Assembly: GCA_036417435.1 (NCBI GenBank)
Contig: CM070901.1
Coordinates: 62,616,501 to 62,680,500, forward strand
Direction of reading: 5' to 3'
Origin: Inia geoffrensis
Taxonomy: Eukaryota > Chordata > Mammalia > Artiodactyla > Iniidae
Length of the DNA stretch: 64,000 nt
Shown here: positions 34,985 through 46,817 of the stretch, piece after piece
Position numbering within the stretch: position 1 is the first letter of the stretch
Layout of the letters: each line of letters begins with the position of its first letter
Notes under the pieces: generated by a model
Told to the model about the DNA's origin: nothing
Database searches by the model: none
What the model saw: the letters and a program-made list of their open reading frames with translations, nothing else
Position numbers and translations under genes: made by a program

Positions 34985-35630
34985 TGCCCTCTTCTCTCCA
35001 TCCCCACTCCTTTAGTGCAAGCCTCAGCTTCTCACCTGCCTTAATGCCATGGTGTCCTTACTGACCTTCCTGCCTCCCATCTCCACAATCTTCCCCTCTA
35101 CCAGCCATCCTCCTCTGCATCACAGAGTGAGAACCTCAGACTATCAATCTGATCAGGTCACCCCCTCCTACTTAAAAGTCTTCTGGGGCTTCCCCAGTGG
35201 CGCAGTGGTTGAGAGTCTGCCTGCCGATGCAGGGGACACGGGTTCGTGCCCCGGTCCGGGAAGATCCCCACATGCCGCGGAGCGGCTGGGCCCATGAGCC
35301 ATGGCCGCTGAGCCTGCGCATCCGGAGCCTATGCTCCGCAACGGGAAAGGCCACAACGGTGAGAGGCCCGCGTACCGCAAAAAAAAAAAAAAAAAAAAAA
35401 GTCTCGTACAGTTCCCCATGCCCTTCGAGATAAAATTCAAACTCCTTAGCAAGTTACGCTAAATCTTCCCTGCTTAGGGGACCAGAGGCATCTCTTATCC
35501 ATCTCATCCGCCTGTTCCTCCTTGGTCCCTCATCCAGAGCCACACCAAATTACATGCAGTTCCCAGCCAGGATGTATCTCCCCAGAGAGCCTTCCCTGGC
35601 ATCCTCCCCCAGCCTGGATTCAATGTCCCT
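34985..35630 (+). mobile_element. L2 LINE split by a CHR SINE
   Basis: Left part: gtccttactgaccttcctgc and ctgatcaggtcaccccctcc. Right part after the SINE: cgagataaaattcaaactcc and gagagccttccctggcatcc. Together they follow the L2 3' order. Confidence 0.75.
35186..35400 (+). mobile_element. CHR-type SINE, sense, inside an L2
   Basis: Full-length copy with an A-tail of about 22 bases. The short duplication aaaagtct lies at 35174-35181 and 35397-35404. Confidence 0.93.
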
Positions 35631-35659
35631 CCCTTCCACTGCCCCAGCCTCTTCCATGT

Positions 35660-35885
35660 GTGAATAGCTAGCACTTACGTGTTCCCAGATATTTCATATC
35701 TCTTAACACATTTAATCCTCACAACAACGCTATGAACTAGGCACTGTTATTATGGCCACTAATAGATGAGGAAATTCTGACATAAAGAAATTAAATGATT
35801 TGTCTAAGATCTCACAGCACTTTTGAGCTGGGCCTTGAACCCAAATGATCCTGGCTCCAAAGTCTACACCGCAACCACTGGGCTC
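35660..35885 (-). mobile_element. MIR SINE, near full length, antisense
   Basis: tttaatcctcacaacaacgc, tagatgaggaaattctgaca and tgatcctggctccaaagtct cover nearly the whole antisense MIR. Confidence 0.8.
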
Positions 35886-35889
35886 TCTG

Positions 35890-37100
35890 GCCTCTGGTGC
35901 TGTTGGCCAAACCATGTCCCTCATAGACTGAGCTCCTTGACCTGAGAAGCCCTGTGCTATGCATGTTTGATCCTGGAAGCTGTCTCCCTGTCTCACTCAG
36001 GGTATAAGCACAATTCCTTTTCAGGTAACCCTTCTGTCAATCCATTGTTCTAGGCCTGTGAGACTCAGTAGATTTAAGATTAACCTACTTTATGCAACTA
36101 GTTGCCCATGCATCATTCCATAGAAAAAGGCCTAGAATGCCCTCATGTGTTAGAACTCTGGGGTCAGAGACTTAGAAGACAAGGCTGCACCCTTGGGGAA
36201 CTTATAATTTGGTTGAAATAAACAAGATTATACACAAACCTAAAGGAATGATAATGATGCTTCAGATCGCAAACAAAACCAGTTTCTTTGTCTTATGGTC
36301 AGTCCTCATATAAAAATAGTCTCCCACTTGTCCCAGCTAGACCCCAGTACCCTTGAAGAGAGAGCCAGTGTACTGTAGCTCAGTACCGGGTACTCGGCAA
36401 GTGCCTCTCCATGAACTTAAGGCTTCCGCTGCTGCCCCATGTCCTAGCCTCAGTTACGCAGTCTTCCCAGGCCTGGGTGAGGTCACGCAAAAGACCCAGA
36501 CATCTGGGAAATTCCAGTTTGGCAGTGGGTTTCTGGGGACATAGTCCCAAGCTGAAATAGACCCAAGTTGCTCAGGACTCTAGAGCCTCATTTCAGTGCA
36601 GTCTGACCCCTCCACCAATTATTTTCCATTGCACAGCATCCCCTAGTGACCTACCTGGGTATAGACCTCCACAAGGCAGCAGTCCCCTTCCATGCAGACA
36701 TGCCCCAGGACAGAGCAGGCCCTGTCTGCCACTGTGCCAGTCCCCGCTCACAGGGGAACTGTGCTCAGAGCACGGAAACCCAGGACCTCTCGAAGTTGGC
36801 ACATCTTGCCAGGAGTGCAGGGTGCACCACATTTTTGTGGAACCAGATCAGCACCTGTCAGCCTGCCCCCTCCCCTTCTCCAGCCCGTCCAGCCCGGAGC
36901 AGTCCTCCTCCAACAGAGTCGGGGGCACTTGCAGCCTGCCCCTGGCTTGTACGGCTTTGCGTGCATCAGTGTGGGTACAAAAGACAATGCACACTGTCAT
37001 GGACTGCCTCTAGAAGCAGCTAGGACAACCAGAGGTGGCTGCCACTCATCCGTAGGTTACCCTTTACCAGGCCCCACATGGATATGCACCTCCCATCACC
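35890..37100. other. Intron sequence, nothing recognised
   Basis: Overlapping open frames of up to 146 codons at 36600-37130 are on both strands and show no recognised family or splice structure. Confidence 0.4.
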
Positions 37101-37104
37101 TCCT

Positions 37105-37260
37105 CGTAGGAACACGCTTTCCTCTTCTGTAAAATGGGGAGAAGTATGCCTTCCTTGCAGAGTGTTTGTGAAGATCCTACATCTGTTTGTTTAACAAACT
37201 TTTTAAGTACCTGTAGTGGCCCAGCTTCCAGCACATAGTAGACACTCAATTGAAATAGTT
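37105..37260 (+). mobile_element. MIR SINE, sense
   Basis: ttcctcttctgtaaaatggg and ccagcacatagtagacactc match MIR 3' landmarks. Confidence 0.65.
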
Positions 37261-37729
37261 TTAAGAAACTCTGTCTTAGACAAAGTGGTTTCAAAGCTAC
37301 ATGGAAAATGCACAGGTAGCAGTATTCCAGCTCCTTTCCTTCCGCTGTTTGATGCTGTTAGGGTATTCAGGGAAATGGGGTGTCTTGCTCAATAACTGGA
37401 GTAAAACGGAGATTTCCATGTCCCCAAACCTCTGCTTGTGATGGGGCACTTGCCCTATCAACCATTTGTCTGACTGTGATGTAATTGTATGTTGAATTAT
37501 CTCTCTGTTGCGCTAGAGACCATGAGGGCAGAGACTGTCTCTGTGCACCTTATATGTCATTGCCCCAGTGGGCATATCATACATATCTGTTGGACCACGG
37601 TGGGTGAGCCCTTTATGAGCATTCTGCCTGCTCACTGGCCCAGCCTTCAATGTCAAGGGAGCATTGCTAACGTGAAGATTTCTGCTTTGTACACATGTAA
37701 TGCCCCTCTAATTTAGCTACTTTCACTTA

Positions 37730-37935
37730 CAGAGGTAGCCTGGGCTTTAGTGTCCGAAGGCCAGATTGCAGCCACAGCTCTGCTGTGGGTTAGCCATGAA
37801 CTTTGAGTCAAGTTGCCTGGTATCTCTAAGCCATCGTCTCTTCATCTGGAAAATGGAGGCATTAATAATGATACCTGCCTCACAGGGCTGTTTTGAGAGC
37901 GAATAGGATGATGGGAAACCATTTTGTAAACTTCA
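37730..37935 (+). mobile_element. MIR SINE, sense
   Basis: cgtctcttcatctggaaaat, ataatgatacctgcctcaca and gggctgttttgagagcga follow MIR. Confidence 0.7.
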
Positions 37936-38684
37936 GGACACATCCCCTTGTCTCCATGCTACAGACCAGTGGTCAGGACTGATAACAAATCTTGCCCAAA
38001 AAAAAAGTCTTTGTTGTGTTTTATCATCAAGTTTTTTCTTAGAAACCTCAGCTGTTTCCTAACAATCGGCAGCTTCGCCCACTGTTTGCAATAAGGGAAA
38101 CTGAGGCACACCCTATGATTTATTCAGCATCAGCATCCTAGCAAAGGACAGAGACCTGCAGGCCAGTTTCCTCATCCCACCCTGGAGCAGAGATGATGGC
38201 GCCTCTCTCCCTCCTCTGGTCAGATTTATTAGTTGTCCTATCATTTTCTGAAGGCCCAAAGCTCTGTATTGCTGCTGTCTGGCTTCCCAGATTTATAATC
38301 ACAGTCTCTAGGCGCTAACAATGTCTGGAGTCTAATTTGCATATTTACTTTCACAGTCCAATCCAAATCCTCCCAGGCGGCAGTCCAGCTGGGGCCAGTT
38401 CTCTCATCTGATTGTGGTCTCTGCTCTTTCCCAGCAAGTCAGCCTTCTCTCTCCAGGACAGGGGCAACTCTTAGGAAGTCTCATGTTGGCAGTGGATTGT
38501 GCAGTGGATGAAAGAATGAACATGGGGTCTGCCCATTTGAAGGTTTGATGGAGAGGAGGATGCAATGGGTAGGTAGCAATTCTGCTCCTGGAATATCCTA
38601 GTCACTACTAGAAAGGTTATTTTCTAGCTAAGAGGAGTCTGGCTCTGCTGTAGGGTGTCAGAAACATGTGTGCTCTACACCTCT
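37936..38684. other. Intron sequence, nothing recognised
   Basis: A MIR-like passage may lie near 38090 (ggaaactgaggcacaccc). No gene found. Confidence 0.35.
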
Positions 38685-38695
38685 CTTTCCTGCTC

Positions 38696-38901
38696 TTTTT
38701 TTTTTTTTTTTTTTTTCTCATTTTTGCGGTACGCAGGCCTCTCCCGTTGCGGAGCACAGGCTCCGGACGCGCAGGCTCAGCGGCCACGGCTCACGGGCCC
38801 AGCCGCTCCGCGGCATGTAGGATCCTCCTGGACCGGGGCACGAACCCGCATGCCCTGCATCGTCAGGCGGACTCTCAACCACTGCGCCACCAGGGAAGCC
38901 C
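38696..38901 (-). mobile_element. CHR-type SINE, antisense
   Basis: A 22-base T-tract leads the reverse complement of the SINE. The perfect duplication ctttcctgctc lies at 38685-38695 and 38902-38912. Confidence 0.95.
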
Positions 38902-38912
38902 CTTTCCTGCTC

Positions 38913-39330
38913 ATTTAAAGCAGTCCTCCAAAAAGGTTTGGAGAAATCTGCCTCCACCCTGCTCCACATCCTGCATGGCCTTCATCACATCCTGCCTTCG
39001 AGGGGGCCCTGGCAGCGGTGGCAGGGAGGCTGCCGCCCTGCTCTGCATCGTGGAAGAGTCCAGCCTCTTAACCTTCATCTCCAAAGTAGGACAGCTCAAC
39101 TTGGAGCTGCATGAGAAAGCAACAGGGCTGTTCAACTCTCTGGCTGAAAGAACATACTGTGCAATTTCTGGGGCAACACAAGCCTGGCTGATGGTGTCCA
39201 CAGGAAGAGTAGCCCAGGGGATTTGCTAGTCTGGTTAAGACGAGCCCTACAGCCCCCTCTGCCAGCTGCTCGTCTTATATGTATCGGGGTTCAATCTGAA
39301 ACCAGTGGCAAACCCAGACCAGGCACGTGT
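38913..39330. other. Intron sequence, nothing recognised
   Basis: A frame of up to 187 codons (38666-39229) crosses the SINE and this flank; it has no recognised domain and is taken as chance. Confidence 0.4.
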
Positions 39331-39334
39331 TGGT

Positions 39335-39602
39335 GGTGCTTGTTGGTGCTCAAATGCTACCTCCTCCTCCAGGAAGCCTTCCCCATCTCCCTGACAATGA
39401 CTTAGGGGCTCCTCCCTCTCTGTTCCCTGTCAACTCTGCCCCTCTATCAATGTGGCCATCTTGTTTGTTTACTTGGGTTTCTCCACTAGACTGTAAGTGT
39501 CAAGTGTGTAGAAATTTATATTTCCCAACTTTGTAGCCTCAAAGCCCAGCACAGTTCATAGCACACACTGACCTGTCAGCAGTGCTTGTTGAATGAATAA
39601 AA
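39335..39602 (+). mobile_element. L2 3' end, sense
   Basis: gctacctcctcctccaggaa, ctccactagactgtaagtgt and gtgcttgttgaatgaataaa are the classic L2 3' landmarks. Confidence 0.85.
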
Positions 39603-40129
39603 AGTCTGCTTGCATAGAGAGCCATAGTGGTTGGTTTCTTTTTGGAGACGCCTGTTTTTGCTACTCACAGGAATAGCATCGAAAAGATGGGAAATACATT
39701 GGTGTGGGATTGTTTTTACCTACAAAGTTTCTGCATCATGGAGCTTATCTCAGCTGTTTCTGATGTTGGCCTACCTGCTATTGAATAAAGCTCTGAGCCC
39801 AGGCCTCTCCATCTAACATAGCCACTGTACCTTTATGGGCTTCCAAATTCTTGTCTATAAAATGAGAACAGGGACTAGCTAGGAATATTTTCAGGTGTTC
39901 CCCCTTGCTGTTTTGTGATCCTGGAGCCCTTCAGAGAACACCCCAAGATGGCAAAAGGTCTGGGTATTCTTCATATTACGTTCAAGGGACTGTCAGTACT
40001 TAGGGAGGGAGGAAGGAGACTCGGGGACATGGCAGCTCTCTTGAATCTTGAGGTGCTATCGTATAGAAGATGAAGAGGACCAGACTCTCAGAAGGCCCCA
40101 AGGGCTAGAAAGAAGACCAACCATTAATT
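39603..40129. other. Intron sequence, nothing recognised
   Basis: No gene or clear repeat. Confidence 0.4.
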
Positions 40130-40275
40130 TGTTCAATGAATATTTATTGAGCACCTGCCATTTGCAAGCACTATTCTAGGTAATAGGAACACAGTAATGA
40201 ACAAAACAGACAAAAATCCTCACCCTTATGGAGTTTACTTTCTAGTGAGCAGAGACAATCCAAAAATAAAATAAA
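40130..40275 (-). mobile_element. L2 3' end, antisense
   Basis: tgaatatttattgagcacct, gaacaaaacagacaaaaatc and atggagtttactttctagtg match antisense L2 closely. Confidence 0.85.
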
Positions 40276-40359
40276 TGTATTGGGTCAGAGCTTCTTGGAC
40301 TTCCAAAGTGGGCAGCCTGGGAGCTATCATTTCCTGTGTTCAGGGATACTTTTATAAGT

Positions 40360-40524
40360 GAGTCACAGGGGACTCATTTATCCATAGTTATGGAGCTAGA
40401 ACTAAGTATTGGGACCAGGATAGTATGACATCGTGAAAAAGTACTGGACTAGCAGTCAAGAGCCCCGACTTCAAATTTCATCTCTGCTACTGTCCAGCTG
40501 CGTAACTTCAGATACGTTAATTTT
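40360..40524 (+). repeat. Local duplication copy A (contains MIR)
   Basis: About 165 bases match 41547-41711 at roughly 85 percent by eye. The right half is MIR-like (tactggactagcagtcaaga), but the left 70 bases (ggactcatttatccata and onward) are not part of MIR as I know it. Confidence 0.7.
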
Positions 40525-40575
40525 AATACTTAGAATTTGTTTCCAGTGGCTGGTTAGACTACACCTTGTTAGTTC

Positions 40576-41540
40576 CTTTTAGCTCTGCCATGTTATGAAT
40601 CTGAGGCTGGTTAAGATGAGTGATCTCTCTGTATTCTAACACCTCTAGGCTTAATCATGGTCTCCACTCGATGGCAACTCTCATTCTAAGAGAGACAAGG
40701 TAGATGCAGTGGCTGTTGTTATGAAAGGTACCAAAACCCAGTACTTCACAGATGTGCATGGCGAGGGGTGGTTGCCCTTTCCTGAGATCGCCGTGATACT
40801 GAGGCTGAAGAAGGAGGATCTCAGAGGATAGGCAACTTGGTTGAAGGACCAATGAGAGTGAGTCAGGAGGAAGGGGAGGAGGAGATAACAAAGCAGGGGA
40901 GGTGGAGATGGAATTTGATGAGGAGAGTGCAGAAGTAGGAGACAGACAGAGGAAACCCCTCAGTGCAAAACCCAGGAATCCCAGCCTCACTCCCATGTAA
41001 GCCATACCGCCGAGAAGCTGGGAGGCTACCTGCAGTATCCCAGGTTCCAATCACACAGTTCATGTTCATTGACTAGGCCTGGGACACGTACTCTGGAGAG
41101 CAGGCTAGAAGAGATGAGTGGAATGTAAGAGGATGGAGCTTCCACCTCCAGTCTCATGCTCTCCTCTGCAACATACATGGGACCAACTGCCTCCCAGGGG
41201 ACTGGGGTCTGCTTCCCCTGTTAGCCTTGATTCTCTCCCATTCAGACTCTTCCTGAGCTCCTGCACACAGGGCTATAGAGAGAAAGCCTGCAGGTGTGGA
41301 GCAGATGCAACAGAAGCAGAATCTAGGGCTCCAGACTCCTCACTTCCAATAATACTGCTCTACGTTTTTAGGGCTGCTTACGCCTTTCAGTGTTTTCGTG
41401 TCTATTGATAGCATCGTGGTACAGCAGTAAGAACGTGGGCCTGGGAGCTTCAAGTTCTGGGATTCTGGCATTTCATTTGGTTTTCAGTAATTCTGTGAGA
41501 AAGATAAAACAGGAATTATCTCCTCTAATCTGCAAGTGAG
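40576..41540. other. Intron sequence, nothing recognised
   Basis: Sequence between the two duplication copies. A weak antisense MIR-like passage is at 41480-41546. Confidence 0.35.
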
Positions 41541-41546
41541 GAAACA

Positions 41547-41711
41547 GAGTCATAGGGGACTCATTTATCCATATTTAGGGAGCTAGCACTAAGTATTGGA
41601 ACCAGAATAGTATGACAGTGAAAACATACTGGACTAGCAGTCAAGAATCCTGGCTTCAAATTTCCCTTCTGCAGCTGTCTAGCTGTGTGACTTCAAATAC
41701 ATTAATTTTCT
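41547..41711 (+). repeat. Local duplication copy B (contains MIR)
   Basis: Partner of 40360-40524, 1,187 bases downstream in the same orientation. Confidence 0.7.
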
Positions 41712-42089
41712 GATAGACTTAATTTTATTATCTATGAAATAAGTAGGTAGACTAGAAAAAGAAAATATGACAAATAGGTAACATCTTTGGTCCTGTTAGC
41801 CCTTTCCATACCTGTGGCAGACATGGCTAATCGATCACAGCACGCTGCTCCCCAGAGCAGCCCCAGAGTCCTCAGTACCATGCTCCCCAGCGGCCCACAG
41901 CCACTGCTGAAAATGAGAGTTAACACGTAAAATGAAACTGCTTGTCATCCCCCAACTAGCTCTCCAGGTTCTTTTCCAGTCTAACATTCTGGGCATAGAA
42001 ACCCTTCCAGCCCATGCTGTTTCCACTAGTCAGCCTGGAACATTCCTTTTCTACAGATATTTAGAAAAAGTAATAGGATGAGATGATCT

Positions 42090-42300
42090 GGGTTCAGGCG
42101 CTTTCTTTTTGCCTTACAGGCTTAGTTTAATTCGAGGGTAGTAAGTAACACCTACCTCACATGGTAGTTATAAGAAGTGAGGGAGTTAAGGTGAGCAAGC
42201 ACTTTACTAAACTGTAGAGTGCAGTACATGTACATTCACTTAGCATACTCTCAGTGAGCACCTGCTGTGTGCCAGGCACTGTCCTAGCACATGGGGTAGA
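42090..42300. mobile_element. MIR and L2-type fragments
   Basis: A sense MIR-like part (acacctacctcacatggtag) is followed by an antisense L2/MIR end (gagcacctgctgtgtgccag). Confidence 0.5.
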
Positions 42301-44685
42301 GCCTTATTTGTACTAGGTCAGGCCAGGAACTTGAGCACCCCACCAGGCATCTAGATCTTCTTTCTGCTCAGGGACAGAGGGCCTAGACTCTTGGTCTGGA
42401 GCAAGCACACCCACAAATGTAGGTGAGGTAACGCAGGACCTTGGACAGAAGGTTGATTTGTCCATCCTATAGCATTACTTTCCATAAGTTCATTGCTTTT
42501 TTCTTTTGGCAAATCTTCCTGTTACCCCCTTCACTCACTTATCTGCTCTTCAGCTCTTTTATTTTTGGTTATTACTTGTCAGTAAAGTTCTGCTGCTATA
42601 AAGAAAGTGAGAAGTAAGGGGTCACAGTTTGCAATAACACTGGCAGTGAGAGTTGGCAGCACTGGCAGCGGCAGTCGGGGCAAAAAGATGAGGCGTCTGG
42701 ATACGGCTGTCCTGTTACCCACGTCACTGATCCGCTCTCGGGGACCAGCACACAGCTACAAGTCTGCTAGAAGTCTGCTTCCCCATCCTCACACCCTGTC
42801 CCTGCAGGCTCAGGCTTTCCATTACCCAGGCTCTGGGAAGATTAACGTGTCATCCTTAAAGCACTTGGCACTTCTTGGAAAAAGCCATGCTGTGAATTCA
42901 GACATTGGTATAAGATTGAACTCGTTAGATCTCTGACACCCTCCATGCATTAGAATTCTTAGAGCCTTGTTCTGTTACATCTTCCGTGTCCTTTGCTAGT
43001 TCGCAACTGGTCTCATAGACAAGCAAATTACTGGCAGGGTTTGGTTAAGACACTGTACTTAGCCCATCTTAAAATACTGGTGAGTGACAAGTCCCCCTCA
43101 AAGGGGCTATGTGAAAAGATTTAGTGTTGAGGCTTGCAACGTTTATACATTCCTAGTGCGCCATCTTGCAAATGCAGGAACCCCTGGGGACTTCCTGGGT
43201 CTTGGGAGACTAGATCTCTTCTTAATACATCAAAAACCAGCTTTTGGAAAGTGGGTTTGGTCTGTACTGATTCCAAAATACCTCAGATTATTAACCTTTG
43301 CACTGTCTCTGTGGAATGCATACAGATTGTAAATCTATTTAGAGGAGAGAGAAACACATTTGGGCACCAACCTCCCCTCTCCACTGGACAGACGCCATGG
43401 TGTTGAGTTAGAAGCACTCTGTGCCTGTGTCATTTGGGGCTGGTAACCCAAAAACCCTGACACCTCCATTAGAAACTGTTCCATTTGGAATTCTTTCTGG
43501 CCTGATTGCCTCTCCATCCCTTCCCTCCCCTGGCCACAAAAGTAGACTCAGAGAGTGCCATCTATCTGCCCTTTCTTTGAATTTTCAAGGAGAATGTCTC
43601 CACCCAACAGGCCTCATGCTATCGGGCTGAATAGGAAAGCAACAGAAGCTTTTTCCTTACTGTTAGTGAAACAGACAAGGGGCGATGCATGCTTTCGATA
43701 TAAATCGTGATCTGGAAGGATTCGGGTAATGAAACCTGAATCTTCATCGAGATGGTGTTTCCTGCTATCCCATCTCCCAGCTTTAGATATTGGAGTCAGT
43801 TAACCATTGCCAACATACCTTTGTTTAGAAAGGAGTTGTTTTCAGAGTTTTGGACTTTGGAAACAAAAGAATGCATTTTCTTGATGTCACTGCTGTAATA
43901 CTGTAGTTATATATTCCTGCCCCTTGGACTCACTATTTTCATTTTTCTTCTGGGACAGACACAAACCATGTCCACGCAGGTGTGTAAAAAAAATTCCTAC
44001 TGAAGTAGGTTCTACCTGGAAGGCATCTGGAGAAGATAAAGCCCTGTAGGTGGACTGAACTCTTTCAGGAAACTTGTAGGAAGCTCAAAATTGTCCTAAT
44101 TAATGTTTTTGCATAGTAAATATACCTATTTTCATTGTAGACTTAATTGGCTTCTTTAAAAATAATTCTTCAGGTGAAAGTTGTTAATGGCTTCTCATCC
44201 TGACCTGCTGAGCACAGCCAGAGAGCTTGATAGTTTTAGGCCAAATAAAAGGAAGTAGTACTTTATGCTGCAGGTAGTAAATGTGTAAAAATTGTTACTC
44301 CTAGAAACAGTATGGACTGAAATTATAAATAGATTCCAGGAATGAACTTTCAGAGAGTCATGGATGACAGATTTAAATGGGGTTATTAAAGGGAAGTTAG
44401 GTAACGTTTTCTAAATGCTTAAAGTTAACATTACAGATGGGTCTCCCATATTTTCCCATGACCCTCTGTGACACCACCATCAGGGGCTCTGGGTAAGGTG
44501 GGGTGAATGCTGATCTGACCCACTGAGATGTCTTAAATTCTCATGCTCCATTCTTTTTAAGCCAGTTTAACTAATTTAACCTCTAGTCTTTCTTTCTCTT
44601 TTTCTTTTGTTGTTGACGATGCTGATGTTCTGATCTCTTTCAATTGGCCACTTCTTCAGAACTCTCTGAAATGATTTGGAAAAAC
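42301..44685. other. Intron sequence, nothing recognised
   Basis: A 2.4-kb stretch with no clear interspersed repeat or gene. Depth of conservation cannot be judged here. Confidence 0.4.
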
Positions 44686-44689
44686 CTAC

Positions 44690-44870
44690 AGGGTACTACA
44701 GTCCAACCCTAAGACAGAACTCCTGAGCTCCAGTCCTGCCTCTGCCACTAACCAGTTGCTTGACCCTGGGGTGTCACTGCAGCTCTCCTCCCTAGTTTTT
44801 CATATCTCAAAGAAAGGGAGTTTGATTAAAACCCCTCTGAGGTCCCATTGGTGGCAAAATTCTATGAATC
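44690..44870 (+). mobile_element. MIR SINE, sense
   Basis: cagtcctgcctctgccacta and accagttgcttgaccctggg match the MIR 5' half. Confidence 0.65.
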
Positions 44871-45134
44871 TATAAATAAATACGATATGCACACTCATTC
44901 AGGGAATGCCTAGAATAAAAGAATAGTGGGGTGGAGAGACTGTTTTGTCTTATTTTTCAAAAAGGATAAAGTAGACAATTTCCCCCTTCTGACAGGAAAT
45001 CAACATTATGGGGCAGTGCAAGGAAACCCGTGTCAGCATCAGGAAACTCCCCATAATTTCCTTTTCTTTGAATTTGGTAGAGGAAGTGAGAGAGAGAGAG
45101 CGTAGGGAACTCACAGTGTGTGTGAGAGTGAGGT

Positions 45135-45305
45135 AAAATCTGAGTTCAGATGTGGCTCAGTCACCAGCAGATCCCAGTCTTTCAATGGTAAAATGGAAAT
45201 AGTAACATGGAACTTGTGGGGTTGTGGTGAGGCAGAAATGAGATTAGTGGCATAAAGTGTTCTGTCCAGTTTCTGGTGTAGAGTCAGTGCTCAATAAATA
45301 GTAAT
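45135..45305 (+). mobile_element. MIR SINE, sense
   Basis: caatggtaaaatggaaatag and agagtcagtgctcaataaat match MIR. Confidence 0.65.
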
Positions 45306-45643
45306 GTTTAGAGAAAGGAGAGAGGTGTTCCAAAACAGGACAATTATAATGGCAAGCTCCTCGTAAGTAGCCATCAGGGAAAGAGACGCTGGTGCGGCTG
45401 AAGGAATCAGCCTGGGAAAGGTTACAGCCTGCAGCCCACGGCTATGCAAAGTCCGCCGCAATTAACTGGGTGTGAAAGTAGCGGTAGAGAACATTCCTAA
45501 CCAGTAAAAATCAGGTTGAGTGTTCCACATTATATCTGTATTTTTTTTCTTTCTTTAAGCTTGCTCAATTTTGCAGATTAATATTGTTTGAAAGTTGTAG
45601 GCATTTTAATAAATCAGTGGAAATAACAATTATACACCAGGAA

Positions 45644-45880
45644 GGGACTTCCCTGGTGGCTCAGTGGTTAAGACTCATGCTCCCAATGCAGGGAGCCCGG
45701 GTTTGATCCCTGGTCAGGGAACTAGATCCCACATGCATGCTGCAACCAAGAGTTTGCATGCCACAACTAAGGACCCAGAGAGCCACAACTAAGGAGCCAG
45801 AGAGCCGCAACTAAGGAGCCCGCCGGCCACAACTAAGACCCAGCACAACCAAATAAATAAATAAATAAAATATTTTTTTA
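45644..45880 (+). mobile_element. CHR-1-like SINE with 22-base tandem units
   Basis: It starts gggacttccctggtggctca, related to but distinct from the short CHR copies, and ends in an (AAAT)n-like tail. Its body holds near-identical 22-base units (gccacaactaaggagccaga and variants) at 45760-45781, 45782-45803 and 45804-45825, with partial units on both sides. Confidence 0.85.
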
Positions 45881-45923
45881 AAAAGACATTACCAAGAAAA
45901 CCTGCTAAAAAAACAAACAAACA

Positions 45924-46149
45924 GGGCTTCCCTGGTGGCGCAGTGGCTGAGAGTCTGCCTGCCGATGCAGGGGACACGGGTTTGTGCCCCGGTCCGGGAA
46001 GATCCCACATGCCGCAGAGCGGCTGGGCCCGTGAGCCATGGCCGCTGAGCCTGCGCGTCTGGAGCCTGTGCTCCGCAACGGGAGAGGCCACAACAGTGAG
46101 AGGCCTGCGTACCGCAAAAAAACAAACAAACAAAACAAACAAACAAAAA
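45924..46149 (+). mobile_element. CHR-type SINE, sense
   Basis: Full-length copy with a (CAAA)n-type tail. The same CAAA-rich motif stands before it, so the tail and target duplication overlap. Confidence 0.92.
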
Positions 46150-46217
46150 GTTTTACACTTGTGGAATTTGGGGGGATTCGCCACATGAACCAGCTATCTT
46201 GTAGTTTGGTTCACATC

Positions 46218-46232
46218 ACTGCCATCTGCTGG
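46218..46232 (-). promoter_or_regulatory. CTCF-type motif match
   Basis: On the minus strand the bases read ccagcagatggcagt, which fits every position of the core CTCF pattern CCASYAGRKGGCRSY. One motif match is not proof of binding. Confidence 0.4.
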
Positions 46233-46261
46233 AAGAGTATTCAAATTGCAGGGTCTTTTGT

Positions 46262-46817
46262 TTAAGTAATTGTACCTTCTGCATACGTCTTTGGGAAAGA
46301 TAACTCTAAACCTAAAGTTATACAGGAAAAATCATCCTCTGCTAGAGGTCTTGTAACCTGATCTTGAGAAAGACCAAAGGGGGCATTATTAGGAGTTTCA
46401 AGCATTGCATGCAGCTGCTGGATCAGGACATTCAGTTCTGCAAAGCTCAGCCCTTGTTCACCATACACGAAGCCAAGAGAACAACACTGGGGTCCAGACT
46501 GTAGCGGAAATCCTGTTCTCAAAGATAAGAAGAGAGCCGCTGTGTCATTCCCAGAGTCAGCAATGTCCCTTTCCTGCCAAGATCCTGCCAATTTAATAAA
46601 CATTTAATAAACTACCCATATCTTCCCTCATTGTTGGAAGCACAAGTTGCCCAGAAAATCCCCAGCACTGCTGAAGACCTTGGACTGGCCCCAGAGATTG
46701 TTCCCGTATCCCTGAAAAGATAAATAGGACAATGGACACCCCTACAAACTGCCCTACTGCTTTCATCATGGTCCATCTTGGGAAGCCAGCAGATATTATG
46801 AAGCATTGTTTCATCAC
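46262..46817 (-). other. Unrecognised open frames, possible retrocopy
   Basis: Two minus-strand frames, 46262-46603 (113 codons) and 46593-46817 (74 codons), lie almost end to end and overlap slightly in different frames. The first has protein-like composition (GLSFAELNVLIQQLHAMLE). A plus-strand frame at 46732-47001 overlaps. I do not recognise any of them. They could be parts of a decayed processed pseudogene, an old repeat, or chance. Confidence 0.25.

Noticed and set aside
36646..37132. Overlapping frames of 125 and 146 codons as a small gene
   Set aside because: Different frames are open over the same bases, and there is no recognised domain, start context or splice pattern.
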